A stretch of 64,000 nucleotides of DNA, taken from Hyphomicrobium sp. (lineage in GTDB: Bacteria > Pseudomonadota > Alphaproteobacteria > Rhizobiales > Hyphomicrobiaceae). Positions 7,468 to 16,559 of the stretch are shown here, one piece after another; positions within the stretch are counted from its first letter, which is position 1, and every line of letters starts with the position of its first letter. The notes beneath the pieces were generated by a model, which saw nothing but the letters and a program-made list of their open reading frames with translations, made no database searches and was not told the DNA's origin. A program made the position numbers and the translations under genes. The DNA lies in assembly GCA_022843145.1 (NCBI GenBank), contig JALHOF010000001.1:124001-188000 (forward strand). Direction: 5' to 3'.

Positions 7468-8124
7468 CTAGGACGTGACTTTCCGGCATTCCTCGTCGGC
7501 GGGCAACGGGTCACAACCGCGCGTCGACACGCACATCTCCAATCCGCGGCGCAGAGACTGGGAATACAAGCCGTTGATGTCACCAGAAAAAAGGCCTTGG
7601 GCCTGAAGCCCGCATTGATAGAGTTTGATCATTCGCTCGCCGCCGAACCGCATCGCGAGTTCGTAATCCGACAGCGCGGCGCGCACGTCTCCCATTTCCT
7701 GCTTGATATGAGCGCGCGTATCGAGGGCATGTGGGCTGCCAGGTGACAGACTGAGCGCACGCTCGACATCCTGAATGCCGGCCTTCGCACGGCCCGACTT
7801 GTAAAGAGCCCAGGCGCGATTGTTGAGGGCGATCGAAAAATCGGGGTTGAGACCGATCGCGCTGTCGTAGTCCCGGATCGCCTCCGAAAATCGGCTGTTC
7901 AGCGAAAACGCGAGCGCGCGCATCGCAAACGCCATCGCGCGCTCGTCCGGACGCAGCCCGGGTGTGTCGAGCAGATCGGTGCAGCCCGTAATGCGGCGCA
8001 TGTTGTCGTCGCTGAAGCAATCCGTACGGCTGTCGTTGGACGAAGACTGCACCGCAACCGGATGGCTTGCCAGGAAACAGACAGCCAAAACGGGCAGGAC
8101 AACGGATTTGACCAAGCGGTACAC
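7468..8124 (-). CDS. Secreted TPR-repeat protein
   Basis: About 218 residues. An N-terminal hydrophobic export signal (LVKSVVLPVLAVCFLASHP) is followed by two or three tetratricopeptide repeats, seen in AIRDYDSAIGLNPDFSIALN, AGIQDVERALSLSPGSPHAL and AALSDYELAMRFGG. A shorter end reads AQGLFSGDINGLYSQSL, similar to peptidoglycan-binding-type repeats. TPR proteins bind partner proteins; this partner is unknown. The start is uncertain between GTG codons at 8133 and 8124; the latter has better spacing to AGAGG. It ends 36 bases before the copper chaperone start, so the two may be co-transcribed. Confidence 0.75.
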   Translation of the reverse strand: MYRLVKSVVLPVLAVCFLASHPVAVQSSSNDSRTDCFSDDNMRRITGCTDLLDTPGLRPDERAMAFAMRALAFSLNSRFSEAIRDYDSAIGLNPDFSIALNNRAWALYKSGRAKAGIQDVERALSLSPGSPHALDTRAHIKQEMGDVRAALSDYELAMRFGGERMIKLYQCGLQAQGLFSGDINGLYSQSLRRGLEMCVSTRGCDPLPADEECRKVTS

Positions 8125-8336
8125 GGAGACCACACCTCTACGCGGGACACCGGAGCCAGAGTGCGGAACCGGCGCAGAACGAACGATACCATCCCTTGAT
8201 TGTCGTGTCGAAATAAGGCGGTTGCGAGGGATTTGGTAGGCGTGGGCTTAACCATCCAGGGTCGAGAGTTATGCTAGATTGGCGATCATTTGGCTGGCAA
8301 CTGTCTTAGCAACTGGCAACGCGGCAACCCAACGAC

Positions 8337-9599
8337 GTGACCCAACGTATCCTCCTCGTCATCGGCGGCGGTATCGCCGCCTACAAGTGCCTCGACCTCA
8401 TCAGGCGCGCCCGCGAGCGCGGCATGTCCGTGCGCGTCGTCATGACCAAGGCCGCTACCGAGTTCGTCACACCGTTGTCGGTCGGCGCCCTCAGCAACGA
8501 GCGCGTCTTCACCGATCTGTTCGATCTCGACGACGAGCGCGAAATTGGCCACATCCGGCTGTCTCGCTCCTCGGACATCGTGGTGGTCGCGCCCGCCACA
8601 GCCGACCTCCTCGCGCGCATGGCCGGCGGTCACGCCAATGATCTCGCGACCGCAGTGCTGATGGCGACCGACAAGCCGGTCCTCGTCGCGCCCGCAATGA
8701 ACCCGCGAATGTGGACGCATCCGGCGACACGCCGCAACGTCGCGCTTTTGCAGGCGGACGGCATCCGCTTCGTCGGTCCGAACTCGGGCGAAATGGCGGA
8801 GCGCGGCGAGGCTGGTCCGGGGCGTATGGCCGAGCCGCTCGAAATCCTCGACGCCATCGGCGCCGTGTTGTCACGGGGGGCAACATCCGCTGCCTCGCTG
8901 GCAGCCGTGCCGCAGTTGCACGTGGGACCACTGTCCGGCCGTCATGTCCTCGTCACCAGCGGGCCGACACATGAACCGATCGACCCGGTCCGCTACATCG
9001 CCAATCGTTCGTCTGGCAAGCAAGGCCACGCCATCGCCGCGGCGGCAGCGCGGTTCGGTGCGCGCGTGACGCTCGTTTCCGGCCCCGTCGCCGTCGCCGA
9101 TCCCTACGGATGCACGGTCATCCATGTCGAGACAGCGGCCAAAATGCTCGAAGCCGTAAAAGCCGCCTTGCCTGCTGACATCGGCGTCTTCGCCGCCGCT
9201 GTCGCGGATTGGCGCGTTGCCAACGCTGGCGTCGAGAAAATCAAGAAGACAGCGACACAGCGCACGCCGTCGCTTGAGCTCGTCGAAAATCCCGACATCC
9301 TGCGGACGATCGCAACGAACCGGGCGCAGCGTCCGTCCCTCGTTATCGGTTTTGCCGCTGAAACCGAGGATGTCGTCGAGCACGCAAAGAAGAAGCGCAA
9401 GTCCAAGGGCGCGGACTGGGTCGTCGCAAATGACGTATCGCCTGAAACGAACGTCATGGGCGGAGAACGCAATACCGTGCATCTGGTGACGGCGAAGGGT
9501 GTCGAGACCTGGCCGGAGATGCTGAAGACCGACGTCGCCGAGGCCCTCGTGATGCGCGCCGCCGAGCATCTGTCGCGCAACGAGGCTGCCGCGGAATGA
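8337..9599 (+). CDS. coaBC: Bifunctional phosphopantothenoylcysteine decarboxylase / phosphopantothenate-cysteine ligase
   Basis: Catalyses two consecutive steps of coenzyme A synthesis: coupling 4'-phosphopantothenate to cysteine, then decarboxylation to 4'-phosphopantetheine. The 420 residues show the FMN-binding CoaC half (about 1-180) with [28 protein letters not shown] and APAMNPRMW. The CoaB half (about 190-410) has [27 protein letters not shown] and VGFAAETE-like (IGFAAETED). The GTG at 8337 begins exactly at the family N-terminus ([11 protein letters not shown]), though no strong ribosome-binding site is visible. The stop overlaps the dut start (ATGA), an arrangement common in this order. 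Confidence 0.97.
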   Translation: MTQRILLVIGGGIAAYKCLDLIRRARERGMSVRVVMTKAATEFVTPLSVGALSNERVFTDLFDLDDEREIGHIRLSRSSDIVVVAPATADLLARMAGGHANDLATAVLMATDKPVLVAPAMNPRMWTHPATRRNVALLQADGIRFVGPNSGEMAERGEAGPGRMAEPLEILDAIGAVLSRGATSAASLAAVPQLHVGPLSGRHVLVTSGPTHEPIDPVRYIANRSSGKQGHAIAAAAARFGARVTLVSGPVAVADPYGCTVIHVETAAKMLEAVKAALPADIGVFAAAVADWRVANAGVEKIKKTATQRTPSLELVENPDILRTIATNRAQRPSLVIGFAAETEDVVEHAKKKRKSKGADWVVANDVSPETNVMGGERNTVHLVTAKGVETWPEMLKTDVAEALVMRAAEHLSRNEAAAE

Positions 9600-10198
9600 C
9601 CGCCAACAAGCCAGCAGCCAAAGCAACATTGCGACGGGTCCGCGTTCCGATCCAGCAATTGGCGCACGCCGCGGGATTGCCAATTCCCGCGTACCAGACG
9701 GCAGGAGCCGCCGGCCTCGATCTCATGGCAGCCTTGCCCGACAATCGCCCGGTTTTGCTTGCGCCGGGTGACCGTGCGCTGATCCCGACAGGACTCAAAT
9801 TTGCTCTACCGAACGGCCACGAAGCACAGGTGCGGCCGCGCTCCGGCCTCGCGCTCAAACATGGCGTCACCGTTCTGAACAGTCCGGGCACGATCGATGC
9901 CGACTACCGGGGCGAGGTCCAGGTCATCCTCGTCAATCTCGGGCAAAACGCCTTCGAGATCCGGCGCGGTGAACGTATCGCGCAGTTGGTCGTACAGGCG
10001 GTTACGCAAGCTGAACTCGTGGTGAGTGACACGCTCGACGATACGGCACGCGGCGCCGGCGGGTTTGGCTCCACGGGCCAGACAATGGCACCGGGCAAAG
10101 CGGTCGCTGCAAAAAAGATCGCCGTTCCCGCCAGCAGTGCTCGCGCGGATCCCAAAGCAAAGAAATCAGGCCCGAAGCGCAACGCCATCCGCCGCTGA
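9596..10198 (+). CDS. dut: Deoxyuridine 5'-triphosphate nucleotidohydrolase with basic C-terminal tail
   Basis: Hydrolyses dUTP to dUMP and pyrophosphate, keeping uracil out of DNA and feeding thymidylate synthesis. The trimeric dUTPase motifs are present in order: [31 protein letters not shown] (catalytic Asp), RIAQLV and the mobile arm [10 protein letters not shown]. At 200 residues it is about 45 longer than usual. The excess is a Lys/Ala/Pro-rich C-terminal tail (about 163-200, for example [17 protein letters not shown]) beyond the mobile arm. It is translationally coupled to coaBC by a four-base overlap. Confidence 0.96.
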   Translation: MTANKPAAKATLRRVRVPIQQLAHAAGLPIPAYQTAGAAGLDLMAALPDNRPVLLAPGDRALIPTGLKFALPNGHEAQVRPRSGLALKHGVTVLNSPGTIDADYRGEVQVILVNLGQNAFEIRRGERIAQLVVQAVTQAELVVSDTLDDTARGAGGFGSTGQTMAPGKAVAAKKIAVPASSARADPKAKKSGPKRNAIRR

Positions 10199-10332
10199 AC
10201 GGGTAGCGTGCAATCTCCGTCTCGATGTTGCTCGAGGACAGCCACCTACTTGCTGCAAAGTGGCTGGCGACGGCATATGTACGCCCGACACGAGAACGCA
10301 CGCCGCTGGAGCGCTGCAACAGGAGACGGTCC

Positions 10333-11337
10333 ATGAACCAGATGCCCGACATCAAGACACTGGCCGCAACCAAGAGCTGGGGCCGCGGCCGGGTTTACGA
10401 CAGTATCGCGGAAACCATCGGACACACCCCGCTCGTTCGGCTGTCGCGGATCATGGAAGCCGCAGGGACGCGCGCCGAGATCCTGATGAAGCTCGAATTC
10501 TTCAATCCGCTTTCGTCGGTGAAGGATCGCATCGGCGTGTCGATGATCGACGTTCTCGAAGCCGAAGGCCGCATCGCACCCGGCAAATCGGTGCTGATCG
10601 AGCCGACATCGGGCAACACCGGTATCGGGCTTGCTTTCGTCGCAGCGGCGCGCGGGTATCGCCTCATTCTCGTGATGCCGGAAACGATGTCGATCGAGCG
10701 CCGCAAGATCCTCGCCCATCTCGGGGCGGAACTCGTGTTGACACCTGGCGCGCAGGGCATGCCGGGTGCGCTCGAAAAGGCGAAGGAGCTGGTCGCCTCG
10801 ACGCCCGACGCCATCGAACCTGGCCAGTTCGTCAATCCGGCGAACCCGCTCGTGCATGAGAAGACGACAGCCGAAGAGATCTGGAACGATACCCACGGCA
10901 AGGTCGATGCGCTGGTGATCGGCGTCGGCACTGGCGGAACACTGACCGGCTGCGGCCGCGTGCTGAAACTGCGCAATCCAAACCTCAGAATTTTCGCGGT
11001 GGAGCCGGCGACGTCGCCCGTCCTCTCGGGAAAACCCCGCGGCCCGCACAAGATTCAAGGCATCGGAGCCGGCTTCGTGCCAGAAATCCTTGACACCAAA
11101 CTGATCGACGAGGTGATCACGGTACCGAACGACATGGCGTTCGAAGTGTCGAGGATGCTCGCCCGCGTCGAAGGCATCCCCGGCGGAATATCGACAGGCG
11201 CCAATCTCGCCGCCGCACTGACGGTCGCCGGTCGCGAAGACATGGCAGGGAAGAGCATCGTAACCTTCGCTCCATCATCCGCAGAGCGCTACTTCTCATC
11301 CGACCTCTTCGCAGAACCCGCGCCGAAGGCCGAATAG
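10333..11337 (+). CDS. cysK: Cysteine synthase (O-acetylserine sulfhydrylase)
   Basis: PLP enzyme that makes cysteine from O-acetylserine and sulfide. In the 334 residues the Schiff-base lysine is K64 in NPLSSVKDRIG. The substrate loop is TSGNTG (92-97) and the phosphate-binding loop is GVGTGGT (197-203). The ATG at 10333 follows AGGAGA. An imperfect AGCCAC/GTGGCT hairpin lies in the 134-base upstream gap. A good terminator follows, so it is a single-gene unit. CysK and CysM are close relatives; overall identity to CysK is the better reading. Confidence 0.95.
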   Translation: MNQMPDIKTLAATKSWGRGRVYDSIAETIGHTPLVRLSRIMEAAGTRAEILMKLEFFNPLSSVKDRIGVSMIDVLEAEGRIAPGKSVLIEPTSGNTGIGLAFVAAARGYRLILVMPETMSIERRKILAHLGAELVLTPGAQGMPGALEKAKELVASTPDAIEPGQFVNPANPLVHEKTTAEEIWNDTHGKVDALVIGVGTGGTLTGCGRVLKLRNPNLRIFAVEPATSPVLSGKPRGPHKIQGIGAGFVPEILDTKLIDEVITVPNDMAFEVSRMLARVEGIPGGISTGANLAAALTVAGREDMAGKSIVTFAPSSAERYFSSDLFAEPAPKAE

Positions 11338-11344
11338 GCTAATC

Positions 11345-11380
11345 GGGCCGACCCTTGCGGGCCGGCCTTTAGCTTCTTTT
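11345..11380 (+). terminator. Rho-independent terminator of cysK
   Basis: Stem GGCCG-CCC/GGG-CGGCC with one internal mismatch (11346-11367), followed by TTTAGCTTCTTTT. It lies 8 bases after the cysK stop. Confidence 0.85.
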
Positions 11381-11411
11381 GCTCACGACTTCTCAGCTCA
11401 GGCGAACACGA

Positions 11412-11945
11412 TTACTTGAGTGCGGAATTGACCCTGTCCATCGCGCGGTCAAGCAGCGTCGAAGCACGTTGTCCGAGGGGTTCCAGTGCGGAAAGATCGG
11501 CCGATGCGAGGCGCTGCGCGAGGGCTGTAGAAAAATCCTCGAAGCTGCGCGTCAGTCCGGAATTGTTCAGACCGCTCTTGACGCTCTTCTCGAGTTCAGC
11601 TGCGTGGCGGCGCGCTTGCCGCTCCAGTGCGCGCATGTTGCTCTCTGGTCGGCGCGGCGTGAGCGCCATGACGGTGATTGCTCCGAGCGCGGCGACCGCA
11701 CCAAGAGCCAGCATGGGGTTCCGCTCGACAGCGCCGACGACCATCTCATAGACGGTCGGCTCATCTGCGCCGCCGGCAGCATCGCCGTTCTGCGCGTAGT
11801 CCAGAGGCTGCGCCGGAGGCGCTTCGCCCTGACCGATCCGGTTGCCGGCAAAATCGGGATGATGCTGTGTCACGCTGCGCCTCACTCTTGGATGGGGATT
11901 GCGGGAAGAACGCTGCGGGACCCGCTTGGTTCCATAACCGACCAT
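11412..11945 (-). CDS. Hypothetical protein with one membrane span and amphipathic C-terminus
   Basis: About 177 residues. A hydrophilic N-terminal part is followed by a single hydrophobic segment (NPMLALGAVAALGAITVMAL) and a long helical, charged tail (ERQARRHAAELEKSVKSGL). The layout of a loose N-terminus, one span and a helical tail recalls small membrane-associated ElaB/DUF883-like proteins, but no motif settles this. The start is uncertain; the ATG at 11945 has only a weak AGAGA upstream, and another ATG lies at 11999. It converges on the cysK terminator and diverges from the ARPP-1-type gene. Confidence 0.55.
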   Translation of the reverse strand: MVGYGTKRVPQRSSRNPHPRVRRSVTQHHPDFAGNRIGQGEAPPAQPLDYAQNGDAAGGADEPTVYEMVVGAVERNPMLALGAVAALGAITVMALTPRRPESNMRALERQARRHAAELEKSVKSGLNNSGLTRSFEDFSTALAQRLASADLSALEPLGQRASTLLDRAMDRVNSALK

Positions 11946-12083
11946 GATCTCTATTCGCCCGCACACGTGGCCTGTTTCTCGCCACATCGCATTCGTCAAT
12001 CCGCCACACCTCGCTCGACAACACGCCGCAATGGCGGCGTAAACGGACGGTTTATCTCGTTGTTGAGAAAGGGAGTTTTGCTC

Positions 12084-13229
12084 ATGCGTCTACTATCGTT
12101 CCTTTCCCTCGCAAGTTTCGCTGGAGCCGCGCTGTCAATGGCGGCCGGACCCATTGCCGGCGCGGTTGCCGGCGAACCGCCAGCAGGCCCGCGCATCTCC
12201 GGACCGCACGTCCACGACAATCTCGCAATCTACTTCGTGCATGGTCAAAATAGCGGTGGCCCCGTCCCGCTGACACTTGCCGAGGCCCTCGAGAACGCCG
12301 CCGTCGTCGTTCGCGAAACCGGCACGGTCAACACGCTCGAGATCGAAAATACGAGCGACGCCGAGGTCTATATCCAGACTGGTGACATCGTGAAGGGCGG
12401 CAAACAGGATCGTGTCCTCACCATGAGCCTGCTGCTGCCACCGAAATCCGGACGCGTCCCAATTGGCTCGTTCTGCGTGGAGCAAGGACGATGGGCGGCG
12501 CGCGGCAAGGAGGACGTGAAAGCATTCGCGAGTGCGCGCGACGCAATGCCGTCAAGAGAGGCCAAACTCGCGATGAACCGGCCAAAGAACACGCCTGCGA
12601 ATACAGCAGCGAATAACTCGGCGACCACACTCGGCCGCGTCCCGAGCTACTCCGAGCAGCAGAACGCCAATGTCGCGCAGCAGCGGCGCGGTGACATGAC
12701 GGGGGGCACCTCGCGGCAAAGCGAGGTGTGGGCCGAGGTCGCCAAGACGCAAGCCAAACTCGCTGCTGGACTGACCACAGCGTCCGTCGCTGCGCCCGAG
12801 TCGAAATCGAGCCTGCAGCTCACCCTTGAAAACGAGAAACTCAAGGCAGCCCGCGATGCCTACGTCGCCGCGCTGGCCGGCAAGGCCAAAGGTGAAAGCG
12901 ATGTCGTCGGCTACGTCTTCGCCGTCAACGGCAAGTTGAATAGCGCCGATATCTATCCGTCGAGCGGCTTGTTCCAGAAGATGTGGCCGAAGCTGCTCAA
13001 TGCATCGATCACCGAGGCCATCGCCGAACGGTCGGCGGCAAGCAATGCTGCTGCGCCGGGCGGGGATAGCGTGACGGCGTTTCTGGCCAGCGCTGAGAAA
13101 GGTAAGCCCGAGCAAAATGAGATCGGCAAATTCATGAAGCAGGAAATCCGCGACGCGGACACCGCGCTCTACGTCGAGGCACGTCGATCGGACGGCCGCT
13201 TCGTGCATCGCAACTATCTCGCCAAGTAA
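12084..13229 (+). CDS. Secreted ARPP-1/DUF6569-type protein
   Basis: A 381-residue exported protein. A signal peptide (about 1-30) is followed by a domain with IYFVHGQNSGGPVPLTLAEA, IENTSDAEVYIQTGDIVKGG and KQDRVLTMSLLLPPKSGRVP. These match my memory of the ARPP-1 domain (named for association with ADP-ribosylglycohydrolase and rhodanese-phosphatase genes), whose biochemistry is unknown. An Asn/Ala/Ser-rich linker (about 165-225) separates it from a C-terminal part (AAPESKSSLQ onward) that probably belongs to the same fold, with DIYPSSGLFQKMWPKLL. The ATG at 12084 follows GGGAG; a long in-frame extension upstream overlaps the divergent gene and is spurious. A MoeB-like gene follows 82 bases downstream. 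Confidence 0.8.
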   Translation: MRLLSFLSLASFAGAALSMAAGPIAGAVAGEPPAGPRISGPHVHDNLAIYFVHGQNSGGPVPLTLAEALENAAVVVRETGTVNTLEIENTSDAEVYIQTGDIVKGGKQDRVLTMSLLLPPKSGRVPIGSFCVEQGRWAARGKEDVKAFASARDAMPSREAKLAMNRPKNTPANTAANNSATTLGRVPSYSEQQNANVAQQRRGDMTGGTSRQSEVWAEVAKTQAKLAAGLTTASVAAPESKSSLQLTLENEKLKAARDAYVAALAGKAKGESDVVGYVFAVNGKLNSADIYPSSGLFQKMWPKLLNASITEAIAERSAASNAAAPGGDSVTAFLASAEKGKPEQNEIGKFMKQEIRDADTALYVEARRSDGRFVHRNYLAK

Positions 13230-13257
13230 AGCATCCTTGATGCGATGAGCTTTCGGT

Positions 13258-13297
13258 GTCAGATCGTAAGGTGGTCACGCCGACCCGAAGATCTGAC
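13258..13297. other. Inverted repeat between the ARPP-1-type gene and moeB
   Basis: GTCAGATC (13258-13265) pairs with GATCTGAC (13290-13297) across a 24-base loop. No T tract follows, so it is not a standard terminator. It could be a processing site or an operator. Confidence 0.4.
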
Positions 13298-13311
13298 GCC
13301 GGAACGCATCC

Positions 13312-14154
13312 ATGACCGCCCTGACACCCGATGAAATCCAACGCTATAAGCGTCATCTCGTGCTCCGCGACATCGGCGGGCAGGGCCAGCAGAAGTTGAA
13401 GTCTGCGCGCGTTCTCGTCGTTGGTGCCGGTGGTCTCGGCTCGCCGATCCTGCTTTATCTCGCCGCCGCCGGGGTCGGAACCATCGGCATCATCGACGAC
13501 GACGCCGTGTCACTCGACAACTTGCAGCGGCAGGTGGTTCACGATACGCCGCACGTCGGCGCTCCAAAGGTCGAAAGCGCGCGCGACATGATCGCCCGAT
13601 TGAATCCGCACGTCACCGTCGAGACCCTTCAAGCGCGGATCGATGCCACGAATGCGCTCGACATCATCGGCCGCTACGACATCGTCACCGATGGGTCCGA
13701 CAACTTCGCAACGCGCTATCTCGTTTCCGACGCGTGCTATCTCGCCAAACGGCCCCTGGTGTTCGGCGCCGTGGGTCCGTTCGACGGCCATGTCACCACG
13801 CTGAAGCCGCACGAGACCAGTTCCGACGGCAAACCCTGGCCGAGCTATCGGTGCATCTTCCCGGAAGCGCCGCCGCCTGGAACCGTGCCCAACTGTTCGG
13901 AAGTCGGCGTGCTGGGTGCGGTCGTCGGCGTTGTCGGAACTCTGATGGCGACGGAGATTCTGAAGGAGATCACGGGCGCTGGAGATAGCCTCGCTGGACG
14001 CCTCGTACTTTACGATGCTTTGGCCGGGCGGTTCGAAAGCGTCAAAATCGGCTGGGATCCCGACAATCCGCTGTCGGGTCTGAAGCCGACCATCACCGAT
14101 CTTTCCACGCACGACCTAGACCATGCGGCGGCGGCAGCCTGCGCTTCTCGGTAG
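13312..14154 (+). CDS. moeB: MoeB/ThiF-family adenylyltransferase (molybdopterin-synthase sulfurylase type)
   Basis: E1-like enzyme that adenylates the C-terminal Gly-Gly of a ubiquitin-fold sulfur carrier (MoaD or ThiS) so that it can be thiolated. The 280 residues show the nucleotide loop VVGAGGLGSP (38-44), conserved GSDN with Asp130 and the candidate active Cys195 in VPNCSEVGVLG. It has no C-terminal rhodanese domain, and the zinc-binding Cys pairs of classical MoeB are incomplete (one Cys in YRCIFP). HesA or ThiF is therefore possible and the symbol is tentative. No moa or thi genes are adjacent. Confidence 0.85.
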   Translation: MTALTPDEIQRYKRHLVLRDIGGQGQQKLKSARVLVVGAGGLGSPILLYLAAAGVGTIGIIDDDAVSLDNLQRQVVHDTPHVGAPKVESARDMIARLNPHVTVETLQARIDATNALDIIGRYDIVTDGSDNFATRYLVSDACYLAKRPLVFGAVGPFDGHVTTLKPHETSSDGKPWPSYRCIFPEAPPPGTVPNCSEVGVLGAVVGVVGTLMATEILKEITGAGDSLAGRLVLYDALAGRFESVKIGWDPDNPLSGLKPTITDLSTHDLDHAAAAACASR

Positions 14155-14243
14155 GGCGGGGTTTGCTGCCCAGTAAGCAGAACGGCCCGCCGAACTTGAG
14201 CGAGCCGCACCTTGCTTTTTCGGATGGTTTGCCCGCCGCCGGC

Positions 14244-15242
14244 TCAGAACATCGCCGGATGGACGCGATCAGGCGGGGCGTGACCATCGAGGAAGGTCTT
14301 GATGTTGATGATGACCTTCTCGCCCATGTCGATGCGGCCCTCGATCGTCGCCGAGCCCATGTGCGGAAGCGCGACCACTCGTTCGGAATTCAGCAGCTTC
14401 GGGTTGACGGCCGGCTCGTGCTCGAACACGTCGAGACCCGCACCCGCGATACCGCCCGCATCAATAATCCGCGCGAGCTCGTTCTCGTCGATCACCTCTC
14501 CGCGGGCCGTGTTGACGATATAGGCCGTCGGCTTCAACAGTTTGAGCCGGCGCGCCGACAGCAAATGATACGTCGCTGGCGTATGCGGGCAATTGACCGA
14601 GACGATATCGACGCGCGACAGCATCTGGTCGAGGCTTTCCCAATAGGTCGCCTCGAGTTCGCGCTCGACGTCTTCCGAAACACGGCGGCGATTATGATAG
14701 TGGATCTGCAAACCGAAAGCCTTGGCGCGGCGCGCGACAGCTTGCCCGATGCGGCCCATGCCGACGATGCCGAGCCGCTTTCCGTAGATCCGGTGTCCGA
14801 GCATCCAAGTCGGCGACCAGCCACCCCAATGCGACTTCGGATCCTTGAGATAGACCGCGCCCTCGGCAAGCCGGCGTGGCACCGAAAGGATCAGCGCCAT
14901 CGTCATGTCGGCGGTATCCTCGGTCAGCACGCCCGGCGTGTTGGTGACGATGATGCCCCGGTTGCGCGCGGTATCGAGATCGACATTGTCAACACCGGTG
15001 CCGAAGTTCGCAATCAGCTTCAGGTTCGGTCCGCACTGCGAAATCACGGCACGGTCGATACGATCGGTCACGGTCGGCACGAGCACGTCGGCGATCTTCG
15101 CGGCCTCGACCAGTTCGGCCTGCGTCATGGGTCGATCATCGACATTCAAGCGCGCGTCGAACAGCTCCCGCATCCGCGTCTCGACGACGTCTGGCAATTT
15201 GCGCGTGACGATGACGGTGGGTTTTTTCTGACTTGATGGCAT
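14244..15242 (-). CDS. D-2-hydroxyacid dehydrogenase, glyoxylate/hydroxypyruvate reductase type
   Basis: NAD(P)H-dependent reductase of 332 residues that probably converts glyoxylate to glycolate or hydroxypyruvate to glycerate. The family landmarks are ANFGTGVDNVDLDTA, the dinucleotide fold GIVGMGRIGQAVARRAKAFG, the catalytic Arg in IVNTARGEVID, and the Glu and His of EHEPAVNP and LPHMGSAT. The ATG at 15242 has a modest GGAAA upstream. It converges on moeB and diverges from the SH3 protein gene. Phosphoglycerate dehydrogenase is less likely because there is no ACT domain. Confidence 0.88.
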   Translation of the reverse strand: MPSSQKKPTVIVTRKLPDVVETRMRELFDARLNVDDRPMTQAELVEAAKIADVLVPTVTDRIDRAVISQCGPNLKLIANFGTGVDNVDLDTARNRGIIVTNTPGVLTEDTADMTMALILSVPRRLAEGAVYLKDPKSHWGGWSPTWMLGHRIYGKRLGIVGMGRIGQAVARRAKAFGLQIHYHNRRRVSEDVERELEATYWESLDQMLSRVDIVSVNCPHTPATYHLLSARRLKLLKPTAYIVNTARGEVIDENELARIIDAGGIAGAGLDVFEHEPAVNPKLLNSERVVALPHMGSATIEGRIDMGEKVIINIKTFLDGHAPPDRVHPAMF

Positions 15243-15485
15243 GAGATTTCCGCGTTTCCAGACGTGGCGGGAGGATCACCGCCTGTCAGCGGCCTCGATC
15301 CTCGGGCTGGGGGAGGGCGATGCGTGTGTTTATCAGATGGACTTGTGAATGACAAAGTGCCGGATACGATCCTGTTTTGGACGAATTGCACGGCAGCGCG
15401 GCGTCGGCAAGCGGTGGTTCTTGGGCTTCACCGGGGAATCGTGGTCTGTGATCGCAACGCACATTCAACGACAAGGCTCTCCTGA

Positions 15486-16082
15486 ATGACGACGAGCGGA
15501 CGACAGGGCGCGACAGCGTGGCGAACACTGGGCCGCTGCTTGGTTGCATCGGCCATGCTGACATTTGTCCCGACGTCCGCCCACGCTCAGCCATCGCCGC
15601 AATCCGCCGCAGGTCAACCCGCCGCGGGCATTCCGCAAGCAACTGGCCTTCCGCTGCCGCGTTTCGTCAGCCTGAAGTCCGATAAGGTCAATCTGCGCAA
15701 CGGACCCGGTACCGACTACCCGACATCATGGGTGTTTCGCCACGCTGGACTGCCGCTCGAAGTGATCAAGGAGTTTGAAGGCTGGCGACAGGTTCGTGAT
15801 GCCGAAGGGACGACCGGCTGGGTCATACAATCATTCTTGTCGGGCCGCCGGACGGCTTTGATTTCGCCCTGGGACGTCAAGACCGGACAGCAGATCCCGC
15901 GCGTCTCGATCCGCTCCGACGATAGCCAGTCGTCTCGCGTGGTCGCCGACGTCGAGGCGGGCGTGATCGCGAACATCCTGTCCTGCGATGGCGCATGGTG
16001 CTTGCTCGCGGTGGACCAGTTCCGCGGATATGTCGAGCAGACGAAGTTGTGGGGAGTCTACAGCCGGGAAGTAGTGAAATAG
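15486..16082 (+). CDS. Exported SH3-domain protein
   Basis: 198 residues with an N-terminal export signal (CLVASAMLTFVPTSAHA, about residues 17-34) and two bacterial SH3-like domains. The first (about 60-120) has SDKVNLRNGPGTDYP, GWRQVRDAEGTTGWV. The second (about 135-195) has IRSDDSQSSRVVADVEAGV and CDGAWCLLAV-QFRGYVEQ. Such domains bind peptidoglycan peptides or other wall ligands, so a periplasmic role is likely. This family in rhizobia is sometimes mislabelled as a tRNA synthetase; no synthetase motif is present. Confidence 0.85.
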   Translation: MTTSGRQGATAWRTLGRCLVASAMLTFVPTSAHAQPSPQSAAGQPAAGIPQATGLPLPRFVSLKSDKVNLRNGPGTDYPTSWVFRHAGLPLEVIKEFEGWRQVRDAEGTTGWVIQSFLSGRRTALISPWDVKTGQQIPRVSIRSDDSQSSRVVADVEAGVIANILSCDGAWCLLAVDQFRGYVEQTKLWGVYSREVVK

Positions 16083-16139
16083 CTCGCTCAAGCGCCGCGC
16101 GTCGCGAGGGGCCTCATCAGCACCAATGGACGGGCTGGT

Positions 16140-16559
16140 TCAGGACTTCACGAGCCGGACAACGACATCGATATGAGCGATACGCATACCTGCCGGCGGC
16201 TCGGGCAGTCCCGAGACCGAGATCTGCTCGCTCGGGATATCGATGACCTGCCCCTCCGGCTCGAGCAGGAAATGACTGTGATTCGAAGTGTTCGTATCGA
16301 AGTAGGTTTTCGAACCCTCGATCGCAAGTTCCCGAAGCAAGCCCGCCTGCTTGAACTGGTGCAGGGCATTATAGACGGTCGCCAGCGACACATGCTCACC
16401 CGAAGACGTCGCTTCGGCGTGGAGAAGCTCCGCAGAGACGTGACGATCGCCGCTGCCGAACAGAAGCTGACCCAAAGCCAAACGCTGCCGCGTAGGCCGC
16501 AGTCCGGCCTTGCGAAGCAGCTCCGGGATGTCGATCGGCTTGGCCGGCTCAGGTTCCAC
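16140..16559 (-). CDS. irr: Iron response regulator, Fur family
   Basis: 139-residue transcription factor. Irr controls haem synthesis, iron uptake and iron storage in Rhizobiales by sensing haem status rather than free iron. A winged helix (about 10-90) contains LRKAGLRPTRQRLALG and VSLATVYNALHQFK. The dimer/metal region has the Irr-type HVSAELLH and the His motif SNHSHFLLEPE. No Cys-Pro haem regulatory motif is present at the N-terminus, so control by haem would have to use the His motif. The start is a GTG at 16559. Its position divergent from fabA-fabB-fabI is the usual order in this bacterial group. Confidence 0.93.
   Translation of the reverse strand: MEPEPAKPIDIPELLRKAGLRPTRQRLALGQLLFGSGDRHVSAELLHAEATSSGEHVSLATVYNALHQFKQAGLLRELAIEGSKTYFDTNTSNHSHFLLEPEGQVIDIPSEQISVSGLPEPPAGMRIAHIDVVVRLVKS

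Noticed and set aside
11379-12083. Long in-frame N-terminal extension of the ARPP-1-type gene
   Set aside because: The signal peptide and ribosome-binding site define the start at 12084; the extension is Cys/Arg-rich and antisense to another gene.
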